Made by a program: the position numbers and the translations under genes | From: CAZGUX01 sp964529305 | GTDB taxonomy: Bacteria > Acidobacteriota > Terriglobia > Bryobacterales > Bryobacteraceae | Assembly (NCBI GenBank): GCA_964529305.1 | Contig: CAZGUX010000178.1 | Coordinates: 1 to 64,000, forward strand | Length of the DNA stretch: 64,000 nucleotides | Direction of reading: 5' to 3' | Notes under the pieces: generated by a model | Told to the model about the DNA's origin: nothing | What the model saw: the letters and a program-made list of their open reading frames with translations, nothing else | The model's database searches: none | In this document: positions 34,594 to 42,090 of the stretch, piece after piece | Layout of the letters: each line of letters opens with the position of its first letter | Numbering within the stretch: position 1 is the stretch's first letter

Positions 34594-36221
34594 CAGAACC
34601 CGGCGGGAACGGGCCGTCCTTCGCGCCGGGCGGCATCCGCCAAACCACGGCGGGCATGAGCGTCTTCAGGGTATTGCTCCAAGGCGACGCGGAAGGCCGA
34701 CTCGGCAGCCGCGGCGCGGCCGGCCGCCAGGGCGCGGCGTCCCAACGCCTCGGCCGCGGGTCGCGGATACGCGGGCGGCTCGTTGTACCGCAGGCCCCGT
34801 TCCGCACGGCTGGCCTGTTCGAGCACGCGCAGGCCCCGATCGGTCTTGCCCGATGCAAGCGCGATGTGGCCGTCCAATTCCTTGCGCGCCACTCGCAGGG
34901 CCTCGGGCGCTTCGCCGGTTCGGCTCTTGAGGATCTTGAGTTGTGCTTCCATCTCGCGAGCTTCTGCCCGCGCGCCGGCCGGATCGTTCTTCGCGGCCCG
35001 GGCCAGCCCGCGCGCCCAGTGACGCCAAGCCCGTTCGCGAGGCTTGTCGTACTCCGGCAGCGTGGTTCCGTCCAGGATCTCGTCCCACTTCTCGAACTGC
35101 ACCAGGGTCCGCAGCATGGAGAACCAGCCCTGCCGGTAGGCGGTCCGGAAATTGTCCACCTGCTTGGCCTCGCGGGGGTTCTCTTTGAACTCCAACAGGC
35201 CCCGCGCCGCCTGAAGGGCGCGGTCGTATTGACCGGAGAAGGAATACGACGCGGCCAGGAAGTGCACGTTGTGCCCGTGGTGACCCGTGCCGTAAAGCTT
35301 GTCGGCGCGGATGTAGCCGAGTTCGTTCTTCGCGGCGGTGTCAAACGAGGCGATGGCTTCATCCCAACGGCCGGTCTGCGCCCAGATGTGACCCGGCATG
35401 TGGAGAGCGTGAGGGATATTGGAGGCCAACTCGGGATAGCGGCGGCAACTCGGCCAGGCATCTTGGGCGAAGGTGGATCCTTCAAATCCGTGGATGACGT
35501 AGTGGTGGACGCCGGCATGATCGGGAGCTTCCTTCAAGAGCTGCCGCAACAGTTCCGCGGCTTCCATCGATCCCGCGCGCGGCTGCTTTTCGGGCTGCGT
35601 GAACCCACGCATGAGATGCAGCGCGAGGTAGGTCTTGGCTTCGACCGCATGCGGATCCTTCGCGATCACCGCGCGAAGCCCCGCGATATAGCCCGCGTCG
35701 GGGTCCTTTGAGGACTCATCGCGGCGGGCGGCGATGGAGGCAATATAGAGCTTTTCGAGGTCGGTGGCCTTGCCCGGAACGGCGCTCAATTCGAGGGCGC
35801 GTTTTGCCGCCTGAATCGCCCGCAACTCCGCGCCTTGCGGTTTGGTCCCCTTCTTACGCCCGATACTGTAGCCTTCCAACTGGAACTTGGGCCGGTAGTC
35901 ACCGGCGGCGACCATCGCGACTCCCCACTGCGGCATGGGCGCTTCGGGATCGAGGGCGGCTGCCTGCAGGAACGACCGCTCCGCCTCCACCGCCCAGAAC
36001 GAGTGAAGCTGGGCGATACCCTGGTTGAAGAACGCCTGCGCCTCGGCGCTCTTGGTCGTGATGGGGAAAGGCATGTCGCCCTGGCCGGTCATCAATCGAG
36101 CCGGGAGGGAAGGCGCTGCTCCTCCGGGAGGCGGAGCGCACGCGTCGCGGCTGGCCGGTTTCGCCGCATTCTGCGCCAGCGTACTGGACGCGCCCACGAG
36201 GAGAAGACACCACCATTTCAT
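34593..36221 (-). CDS. Exported TPR-repeat protein
   Basis: A 542-residue protein with a signal peptide (MKWWCLLLVGASSTLAQ). The remainder is helical tetratricopeptide-like repeats, clearest at AFFNQGIAQLHSFWAVEAERSF, ALDPEAPMPQWGVAM, TGRWDEAIASFDTAAKNE and AGRAAAAESAFRVALEQYPED. The first half carries several conserved His residues (GVHHYVIHGFE, HALHMPGHIW and GTGHHGHNVHF), a pattern seen in a widespread family of exported TPR proteins and suggesting metal or haem binding. It sits in a tight operon: 4-nt overlap with the SCO1 gene and 1-nt overlap with the FAD oxidoreductase. Given its SCO1 neighbour, a role with copper or redox partners is possible. Confidence 0.7.
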   Translation of the reverse strand: MKWWCLLLVGASSTLAQNAAKPASRDACAPPPGGAAPSLPARLMTGQGDMPFPITTKSAEAQAFFNQGIAQLHSFWAVEAERSFLQAAALDPEAPMPQWGVAMVAAGDYRPKFQLEGYSIGRKKGTKPQGAELRAIQAAKRALELSAVPGKATDLEKLYIASIAARRDESSKDPDAGYIAGLRAVIAKDPHAVEAKTYLALHLMRGFTQPEKQPRAGSMEAAELLRQLLKEAPDHAGVHHYVIHGFEGSTFAQDAWPSCRRYPELASNIPHALHMPGHIWAQTGRWDEAIASFDTAAKNELGYIRADKLYGTGHHGHNVHFLAASYSFSGQYDRALQAARGLLEFKENPREAKQVDNFRTAYRQGWFSMLRTLVQFEKWDEILDGTTLPEYDKPRERAWRHWARGLARAAKNDPAGARAEAREMEAQLKILKSRTGEAPEALRVARKELDGHIALASGKTDRGLRVLEQASRAERGLRYNEPPAYPRPAAEALGRRALAAGRAAAAESAFRVALEQYPEDAHARRGLADAARREGRPVPAGF

Positions 36222-37093
36222 CGTTCGATCTCCTTTTCGACCAGGTCCGCCAGTTGACGGACGGGATAGCTGGAACCTTCCACCCGGGCCGCCAAGCGGC
36301 CATCTCTACCAACAATGCAGGTCAGGGTGGTATGAGCGATCTGGCCTTCTTCCGCCCAATAGACTACACCGAACATGCGGGCGACTCGCTCCACCTCGCT
36401 GGGGGGGCCCGTCAGCAGACGCCACCCCGGATCACGCACTTTCCAGATTTTAGCGTACCGGCCAAGGACCTCCGGCGTGTCGTGTTCGGGATCGAGGGTG
36501 ATGGAGAGCAGCGCCAGGTCGCGCTCGAGGCGCGCGGCAAATCGACGCTGCAGGTAGGCGAAGTTTGCCGATAGGCGGGGGCAGACGTCCGGGAGAGGGC
36601 AGCGGGTGTAGACGAAGGTCACGGCGGCGACGCGGCCCCGGAGGCTGGCCGAACGGAACCGGGCGTGATGGTGGTCGATCAATTCGAAGGGGGGCATCTC
36701 CGCGCCGGGATCGACCCGCTCGGCCGGAGGGTCGAATCGCGGGAGATCCGCATCCGGCTGAACGCGTCCCTGATGACGAAGGTTTCGAACGAACGAAGAA
36801 GCGGTTCCCACGACCAGGTCGAACGTGACGAGGTCTCCGGGAGCGAGGCCGGCCAGTTCCCGCGCATCGCGCACGCGAAACGGCATGACCATGGCTTCCA
36901 TATATCCGGGAATTGCACGGTGCGAGATGACCACCGTACGGTCGGCGGGCCGGACCGCGATGACCATGCCACGAGCGGACCAGGTACGGGCCGAGGCAGC
37001 GGTCGAGGCGGTTAGCGGAAGTACAAGACGTCCGGCCGCACGAAGGAACCACCGTCGGCGCAAGGGCCGCACTCCATCCGATATCCGTTCCAT
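36218..37093 (-). CDS. SCO1/SenC-type protein fused to a copper-binding CusF-like segment
   Basis: A 291-residue periplasmic protein. After a signal region (FLRAAGRLVLPLTASTAASA), residues ~42-95 resemble the CusF-type copper-binding domain (GMVIAVRPADRTVVISH, then PGYMEAMVMPFRV, with the His and Met residues typical of Cu(I) binding). Residues ~130-290 form the thioredoxin-like SCO1 domain (AAVTFVYTRCPLPDVCPRLS, LLSITLDPEHDTPEVL, and HTTLT carrying the distal His). The two Cys are five residues apart (CPLPDVC) rather than the classic CxxxC. SCO proteins deliver copper to cytochrome oxidase CuA. The start overlaps the FkbM gene by 82 nt; a GTG at 37072 is an alternative. Confidence 0.8.
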   Translation of the reverse strand: MERISDGVRPLRRRWFLRAAGRLVLPLTASTAASARTWSARGMVIAVRPADRTVVISHRAIPGYMEAMVMPFRVRDARELAGLAPGDLVTFDLVVGTASSFVRNLRHQGRVQPDADLPRFDPPAERVDPGAEMPPFELIDHHHARFRSASLRGRVAAVTFVYTRCPLPDVCPRLSANFAYLQRRFAARLERDLALLSITLDPEHDTPEVLGRYAKIWKVRDPGWRLLTGPPSEVERVARMFGVVYWAEEGQIAHTTLTCIVGRDGRLAARVEGSSYPVRQLADLVEKEIER

Positions 37094-37920
37094 ACTTCCC
37101 GCACCAGCTTCGGAATCATCTCCGGATCGGCAGGATTGTGATAGGCGGAGAGGGACAGGCGGGGGCGGAATTTGGCGATGGTCTCCCGCGCGCCCTTGAT
37201 GGCCCGCTGCTCCGCTCCCTCAATGTCCATCTTGACGTAGTCGACCCGATCGAGCTTGAGCTCGGCCACCATCTTGTCGATGGTGGTGAGGGCTACCCTG
37301 GCGCCTTCGACGCCGCCCTCGCGGTGAATCAGAAAGCTGTCGGCGGCCGAGTTGTGTGGGTCTACCTGAAGGACCAATGTATCGTCCTTGTCCCACACCC
37401 CCTTCTCGTAAACGATCACGCGGCCCGCCGCAATCTCGTCCGCGAAGTTGCGCTTCAACGTGATGATGTTTTCGGGCGCGGGCTCGATGGCGACCACCAC
37501 TCGCGCTCCCTTGATCAGCGCCACGCGGGTGAACACGCCGACATTGGCGCCGCAGTCGAGCACCACATCTCCCTGCCGCATGCCCTGTTCGCCCGTACCG
37601 TAGATTTCGAGTTCCTGTTCCGCCAGGTTGAAGGGCAAGACATAGTCGCTGCCCTCGGGGATCCAGAACTTGCCGTGCGGCGTGTCCCAGAGGGTGAAGC
37701 CCTGGGCGTCCTTCTCCAGGCGCTTCGACGCGGCCAGGATCCGGTCTTTGTGGATGCGCAACTGGTTGGCGTGCTCTTTGCTCGCGAGCGCCTTGTCCAA
37801 GGGGCAATGCGAACCGCGGCCTACGAGCACGAGCGCCGCCAGCCTGGCGGGCGCATAAAAATAAAGAATCGCGCCGGCCACCAGGACCGCCGCGGCGAGA
37901 ATCCTGAGGAGTGGTTTCAT
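37012..37920 (-). CDS. Membrane-anchored FkbM-family methyltransferase
   Basis: A 302-residue protein with an N-terminal transmembrane helix (LLRILAAAVLVAGAILYFYAP). It then has a class-I SAM methyltransferase domain of the FkbM group: VVLDCGANVGVFTRVAL is motif I binding SAM, VVVAIEPAPENIITLKRNF is motif II, and VDYVKMDIEGAEQRAIKGA is the diagnostic FkbM segment. FkbM enzymes O-methylate sugars, polyketides or lipids. A membrane-anchored form is unusual and suggests a lipid-linked substrate. Its ATG begins immediately after the ketosynthase stop with no gap. Confidence 0.85.
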   Translation of the reverse strand: MKPLLRILAAAVLVAGAILYFYAPARLAALVLVGRGSHCPLDKALASKEHANQLRIHKDRILAASKRLEKDAQGFTLWDTPHGKFWIPEGSDYVLPFNLAEQELEIYGTGEQGMRQGDVVLDCGANVGVFTRVALIKGARVVVAIEPAPENIITLKRNFADEIAAGRVIVYEKGVWDKDDTLVLQVDPHNSAADSFLIHREGGVEGARVALTTIDKMVAELKLDRVDYVKMDIEGAEQRAIKGARETIAKFRPRLSLSAYHNPADPEMIPKLVREVWNGYRMECGPCADGGSFVRPDVLYFR

Positions 37921-39171
37921 TTACCGCAGGTTCCGCAAGACCAACGCGGAGTTCTTGCTGCCGAACGCAATACAGTTGGCGACGGCGTACTCGAAATCGA
38001 GAGACCGCGCCGCGCCGGGAATGTAGTCCAGATCGCAGTCGGGATCGGGTTCGTCAACGTTCAGGGTGGGAGGGGCGACAGAGTCACGCATGGCCAGCAG
38101 CGTGGCCACCACGCCGGCCGCCCCGCAAGCGCCCTGCGGGTGCCCGATGAGACTCTTGAGGGAAGAGCCGCAGAGCTGATAAGCGTGCCCATTGAAGGCC
38201 AGCTTCATCGCCCGCGTCTCGATGCGGTCGTTCAATTCCGTAGAGGTGCCATGGTAGTTGACGTACCTCACGGCTTCAGGGGCCACGTCCGCCTCTTCCA
38301 GGGCCATCATCATCGCCCGCGCCGGCTCTTCGCCGCATTCTTCCAACCGAACCCGGTGGAAGGCCTCGCACGTGGAGCCGTAGCCCATCAACTCACCATA
38401 GATGTGCGCGCCCCGGGCCTTGGCGTGTTCGAACTCTTCCAGAACCAGGAACCAGGCGCCCTCGGCGATGACGAACCCGTCGCGGTCGCGCGAAAACGGC
38501 CGGGAGGCCCGCTCCGGATCATGATTCCACCGGGTGGTCATGATTCTCATTAGGATAAACGCCCGAAGGATCAAGGGAGCCAAGGGGGCGTCGACGCCGC
38601 CGGCGATCACCTGGTCGATCGATCCGGACTGGATGTGGCGCATCGCATATCCCAAGGCGTCGGTCGACGACGTGCAGCCGGTGGAGACCACGTGGCTGAA
38701 ACCGCGGAATCCGAAGCGCATGGAGAACTCGCTGGCCAGCGTCCCGATCGTGGAGGTGGGAATGGTGTACACGCTGCACTGTTTCAGCTTGCCCGAGTAG
38801 TACAGACGGTACTGCTCCTCGGTGAACTCGAGGCTCCCCCCTCCGGAGCCGACCATGATGCCGATCTTCCGCAGTTCGTCCCGGCTCATGTGGGTTGGGT
38901 CGATGCCGGCGTCGGCGATGGCCTCCTGAATGGCAGCGATTCCCAGGGGCGCCGCTCGGGAGACGTGGGGCCGGTCTTTCGCGGAGACGTATTTGTCTTC
39001 GTCGAAGCCGACCACCTCGCCCGCTACCTGGACAGGCATGCAAGACGCATCAAAACGCTCTATGCGGCGGATCCCGCTCACCCCCTGCTTGGTGCTCTGC
39101 CAAAAGACTTCCCGGCCAATTCCGTTCGGACTCACGCATCCGATGCCGGTGACTACTACGCGACGCTTCAT
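37921..39171 (-). CDS. Stand-alone KAS-II (FabF-like) beta-ketoacyl synthase
   Basis: A 416-residue condensing enzyme. The ATG at 39171 starts MKRRVVVTGIGCVSPNG, the canonical KAS-II N-terminus; no strong RBS is visible. The catalytic triad is intact: Cys166 in STGCTSSTDA, His307 in NYHGTSTELND and His344 in LIGHPQGACGA, matching C163/H303/H340 of E. coli FabF. It should elongate acyl-ACP by decarboxylative Claisen condensation. No ACP, ketoreductase, dehydratase or malonyl transferase gene is adjacent, so it is not a standard fab cluster. Instead it heads an operon with FkbM, SCO1, TPR and FAD genes, suggesting a specialised lipid or polyketide. Confidence 0.88.
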   Translation of the reverse strand: MKRRVVVTGIGCVSPNGIGREVFWQSTKQGVSGIRRIERFDASCMPVQVAGEVVGFDEDKYVSAKDRPHVSRAAPLGIAAIQEAIADAGIDPTHMSRDELRKIGIMVGSGGGSLEFTEEQYRLYYSGKLKQCSVYTIPTSTIGTLASEFSMRFGFRGFSHVVSTGCTSSTDALGYAMRHIQSGSIDQVIAGGVDAPLAPLILRAFILMRIMTTRWNHDPERASRPFSRDRDGFVIAEGAWFLVLEEFEHAKARGAHIYGELMGYGSTCEAFHRVRLEECGEEPARAMMMALEEADVAPEAVRYVNYHGTSTELNDRIETRAMKLAFNGHAYQLCGSSLKSLIGHPQGACGAAGVVATLLAMRDSVAPPTLNVDEPDPDCDLDYIPGAARSLDFEYAVANCIAFGSKNSALVLRNLR

Positions 39172-39220
39172 TGAGGTTTGCTGGTTCCCTTCCGGATAGG
39201 AGTTAGTATAGGCTGATTTC

Positions 39221-39712
39221 ATGCAGTCCGAAACCCACCACGCCCGTATGAGCGCGATGTTCACGATGCTCGCCGGACTGCAGACCGGCATCCTCGGTGG
39301 TATTTGGATGCTCCTACTACTCTCTCTCATTTCGCTCCGCCATGGTAGGTCCGTCTGGAGCGCTTCCAACCTTTTCGCGACTCTGTTCTACGGGGACGAG
39401 GCCCTGCGGCGGGGTTTGCGGTGGGTTACACTGAGCGGCGCGTCGTTTCACCTGGTGGTCAGCGCGATGTTCGGGGTGCTGTTCGCCTTCGCCACCAGCT
39501 CGATTGAAAACCGGACGTACCTGCGCCTGCTGGGGGTCAGCAGCGCGATCGGCTGGTACTGGCTATGCGACCTCTGGCTGTGGCAGAACTGGACTCCCTA
39601 CCTGTCGCTGTACACCGCCCGGTTCGACATGGTGGCGAGTCATATGTTGTTCGGCTATCTGCTGGCGGCATATCCCCGCTACCGCCGCGCGCTGGTGGCC
39701 GTGGCCGGCTGA
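39221..39712 (+). CDS. Small four-helix integral membrane protein
   Basis: A 163-residue membrane protein with about four hydrophobic helices (GLQTGILGGIWMLLLLSLI, SFHLVVSAMFGVLFAFA, LGVSSAIGWYWLCDLWLW and VASHMLFGYLLAAYP). It is Trp- and Tyr-rich. It is divergent from the ketosynthase gene across 49 nt, so the two promoters overlap. The family is unrecognised; it resembles small acidobacterial membrane proteins of unknown role. The next gene follows 27 nt downstream and may be co-transcribed. Confidence 0.65.
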   Translation: MQSETHHARMSAMFTMLAGLQTGILGGIWMLLLLSLISLRHGRSVWSASNLFATLFYGDEALRRGLRWVTLSGASFHLVVSAMFGVLFAFATSSIENRTYLRLLGVSSAIGWYWLCDLWLWQNWTPYLSLYTARFDMVASHMLFGYLLAAYPRYRRALVAVAG

Positions 39713-39739
39713 GACGCGCGCGGGTACACTGAGATCACG

Positions 39740-41266
39740 ATGCCCACACGGCGAGAACTGCTGTTCCGCCTGCCGTTGGTCCCGTCCGTGCTGGCGGCGG
39801 GCAGCCCGCGCCGGACCTACCATTTGTGCGTCACCTGCGACAGCCTGGACGCGGAACCGGAGTGGTTGTCGCTAATTCGCGGGGCCGGCGTCACGCACGT
39901 GTGGGTGGCCGGCTACTTCTACGGGCACTGGCACTATGCGCCTGAGAGAATTGGCTCGTGGCTCCGGCGCATCCGGAAAGCCGGTCTCTCGGCAGGCGTA
40001 GTCAACCTGCCGCTGGGACATCCGGGGGATTCGTTGGGAGGCGCCAGCGGCCAGCCGCCACTGATTCCGCCGCCTCACTGGCGGCAGACGGTGCGCTGGG
40101 ATGGGAAGCGCTACTGGGGCACCTCGCTCCATGAACCGGCCACCCGCGAGAATGCCGAGGCTGTTCACAAGCTGCACTCGCTCGGCGCGGGATCCCTCTT
40201 CCTGGACGACGATTTTCGCGTGGCGCGCGGTCCGGGCGAAATCGGCGGATGCTTCTGCGACGAGCACTGGACCCAGTTCAGCCGCTCGCACGGACTGGCG
40301 CCGTTCCGGAAAGAAGAACTCATCACCGATATCCGGGACCGCCGGGCGACCCCGCTGCTGCGGTCCTGGGTGGACGATCATTGCCGGCGGATGACGGAGT
40401 GTTTTCGCGCCATGCAAGCCGCTGCGCCGGATCTCCCGCTGGGAGTGATGGTGATGTGGCTGGGCGCGGAGAAAGCCGGCCTGCGGCTCTCCGACTACCG
40501 GCCGGTCCCCTTTCGCGTCGGCGAGTTGATGTTCCGGGACCGCGATTTCGCACCGGTCAAGGGCAAGACCGATGAGTTATTCAGCTCTCTGTTTCATCGG
40601 CGCACCGCCGCGCCCGAGTTGGCTTTCAGCGAGACGACGGCGTTTCCCTCCGATCAGCTCTCCGCCGCGAACATGGCGGCCAAGCTGGCCATCTCGACGC
40701 TGAGCGATGTCCGGAACACGATGTTCATGAGCGGGATCGCCCCGTTTCCGAGTTCGCACTGGCAGACGCTTGCGCCGGCGATGCGCGGGAATGCCCGCAT
40801 CCACGACCGGATCGCCGGACACCGGCCGCGGGGGCCGTTCAAGCACTACTGGGGCGAAGCCAGCCGGTACGCCGGCGATGACAAGCCGTTCAGCCTGTTT
40901 CTGGCGAGTGGCGTCCCGTTTGAAGTTTGCGATCGCCCGCCGGCCGGCGGCTGGACGTTTCTGGCCGAAGCAGACGAAGCCGAGCCCATGGGGGCAACCG
41001 AGGCGATCACGCGCAGAACGACGCCGGAGACAATGGCAGACCTGTTTGCGCTCAAACGCCGCATCCTGCCAAGACTAGCGAGTGTGCCGCACGTGGAAGA
41101 GGAGAAGCCCGTCGTCTGCTGCTGGCTGCCAACGGCGCGGCGCGTGCTGCTGTGGAATCTGGCGGAACGGCGCGAATCGTTCACGCTGAGGCATGGAGCC
41201 GGACGCCGAATCGTCACGCTCGATCCGCTCGCCCTCGCGGATGTCCCCGATATCGGTGATTCGTGA
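39740..41266 (+). CDS. Hypothetical exported TIM-barrel-like protein
   Basis: A 508-residue protein with a short signal-like start (RRELLFRLPLVPSVLAAGSP). The sequence suggests a glycosidase-like TIM barrel: IRGAGVTHVWVAGYFYG, IGSWLRRIRKAGLSAGVV, WGTSLHEPATRENAEAVHKL and LGAGSLFLDDDFRVA with a cluster of Asp, then LPLGVMVMWLG and FSETTAF. The C-terminal ~120 residues look like a beta-sandwich. I cannot assign it to a numbered GH family. The DDD and ET motifs are candidate catalytic acids. It lies alone between a membrane protein and the sigma factor. Confidence 0.6.
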   Translation: MPTRRELLFRLPLVPSVLAAGSPRRTYHLCVTCDSLDAEPEWLSLIRGAGVTHVWVAGYFYGHWHYAPERIGSWLRRIRKAGLSAGVVNLPLGHPGDSLGGASGQPPLIPPPHWRQTVRWDGKRYWGTSLHEPATRENAEAVHKLHSLGAGSLFLDDDFRVARGPGEIGGCFCDEHWTQFSRSHGLAPFRKEELITDIRDRRATPLLRSWVDDHCRRMTECFRAMQAAAPDLPLGVMVMWLGAEKAGLRLSDYRPVPFRVGELMFRDRDFAPVKGKTDELFSSLFHRRTAAPELAFSETTAFPSDQLSAANMAAKLAISTLSDVRNTMFMSGIAPFPSSHWQTLAPAMRGNARIHDRIAGHRPRGPFKHYWGEASRYAGDDKPFSLFLASGVPFEVCDRPPAGGWTFLAEADEAEPMGATEAITRRTTPETMADLFALKRRILPRLASVPHVEEEKPVVCCWLPTARRVLLWNLAERRESFTLRHGAGRRIVTLDPLALADVPDIGDS

Positions 41267-41392
41267 CCTCCCCTCCGGGTCGTGGGTCTGGCTGGGATCC
41301 GGGCGATGATTGGGCGGCGAGTTTCGGTCAAGGGATGGCGGGGGCGCGGGATGGGACGAGGGATTTCAGACACGGCGCTCCTCCGGCTGCGA

Positions 41393-41398
41393 TATAAT
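41393..41398 (+). promoter_or_regulatory. TATAAT -10-like box before the sigma-factor gene
   Basis: A perfect TATAAT at 41393-41398 lies 13 nt before the proposed GTG start at 41412. No good -35 is seen at 16-18 nt. If used, the transcript would be nearly leaderless, so either the start or the promoter call may be off. Confidence 0.35.
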
Positions 41399-41411
41399 CC
41401 TTTATTCTCCC

Positions 41412-42074
41412 GTGAGTTATCGGTCACTCAGATCAGCCGAACTAATCCGTCTTTGCGCTGAACGGAGCGACCGGACGGCGTGGGACGAGTTCATCCGCCG
41501 CTTCCACTCGTTGATCTCGATCGTGGTGATGCGGTGCGCCCGGCCGTACGGAGTCGCCTCGCCCGACGCCTTGGACGACCTCATCCAGGAGGCCTACCTG
41601 AAGTTGTGCGCGGACAACTATCGCGTCCTCCGCGATTTTCACTCCGACCATCCGGAGGCCTTTTTCGGCTACCTGAAAGTGGTGACGTCGAACGTGGTCC
41701 GAGACCATTTCCGGCTGAAGCTGGCCTCTAAGCGGGGCGGACTGCAGGTAGCAGTGCCGGCCGACGATGTGGAAGCGGAAACCGCGGAATCCCAGCAGGT
41801 GGAGCGGAATATTCTGTTGCACCAGATTGAGGCCGTGATCGAGCGCCAGATCAGCGGACCCACGCGCCAACGAGACCGGCAGGTGTTCTGGCTCTATTAC
41901 CGTCAAGGACTTACGAGTGCCGCGATCGCCGAGTTGCCGTCCATCGGGCTTTCTTCGAAGGGGGTGGAGAGCCTGTTGCAGCGGTTGACCCGCATGGTTC
42001 GCGAGGAACTCGCCACCCCGCCGCGCAAGGCCAAGGGGGCCGCAAAAGGAAGCCAGGGCTCATTCTCGTCTTGA
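41412..42074 (+). CDS. ECF-type RNA polymerase sigma factor
   Basis: A ~220-residue sigma factor. The GTG at 41412 is chosen because the preceding frame is repetitive non-conserved sequence. Region 2 is visible (AWDEFIRRFHSLISIVV, then DALDDLIQEAYLKLCAD, KVVTSNVVRDHFR), and region 4 ends the protein as a helix-turn-helix (FWLYYRQGLTSAAIAELPSI, LSSKGVESLLQRLTRMVREEL). The basic tail (PPRKAKGAAKGS) is extra. It lies 16 nt upstream of a protein with two anti-sigma-type zinc fingers, so the two almost certainly form a sigma/anti-sigma pair. Confidence 0.88.
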   Translation: MSYRSLRSAELIRLCAERSDRTAWDEFIRRFHSLISIVVMRCARPYGVASPDALDDLIQEAYLKLCADNYRVLRDFHSDHPEAFFGYLKVVTSNVVRDHFRLKLASKRGGLQVAVPADDVEAETAESQQVERNILLHQIEAVIERQISGPTRQRDRQVFWLYYRQGLTSAAIAELPSIGLSSKGVESLLQRLTRMVREELATPPRKAKGAAKGSQGSFSS

Positions 42075-42090
42075 GAGGAAGGAAGCACTT

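Noticed and set aside
33619..39171. Calling the ketosynthase operon a complete polyketide or aryl-polyene cluster
   Set aside because: No ACP, ketoreductase, dehydratase or chain-length factor is present in the window.
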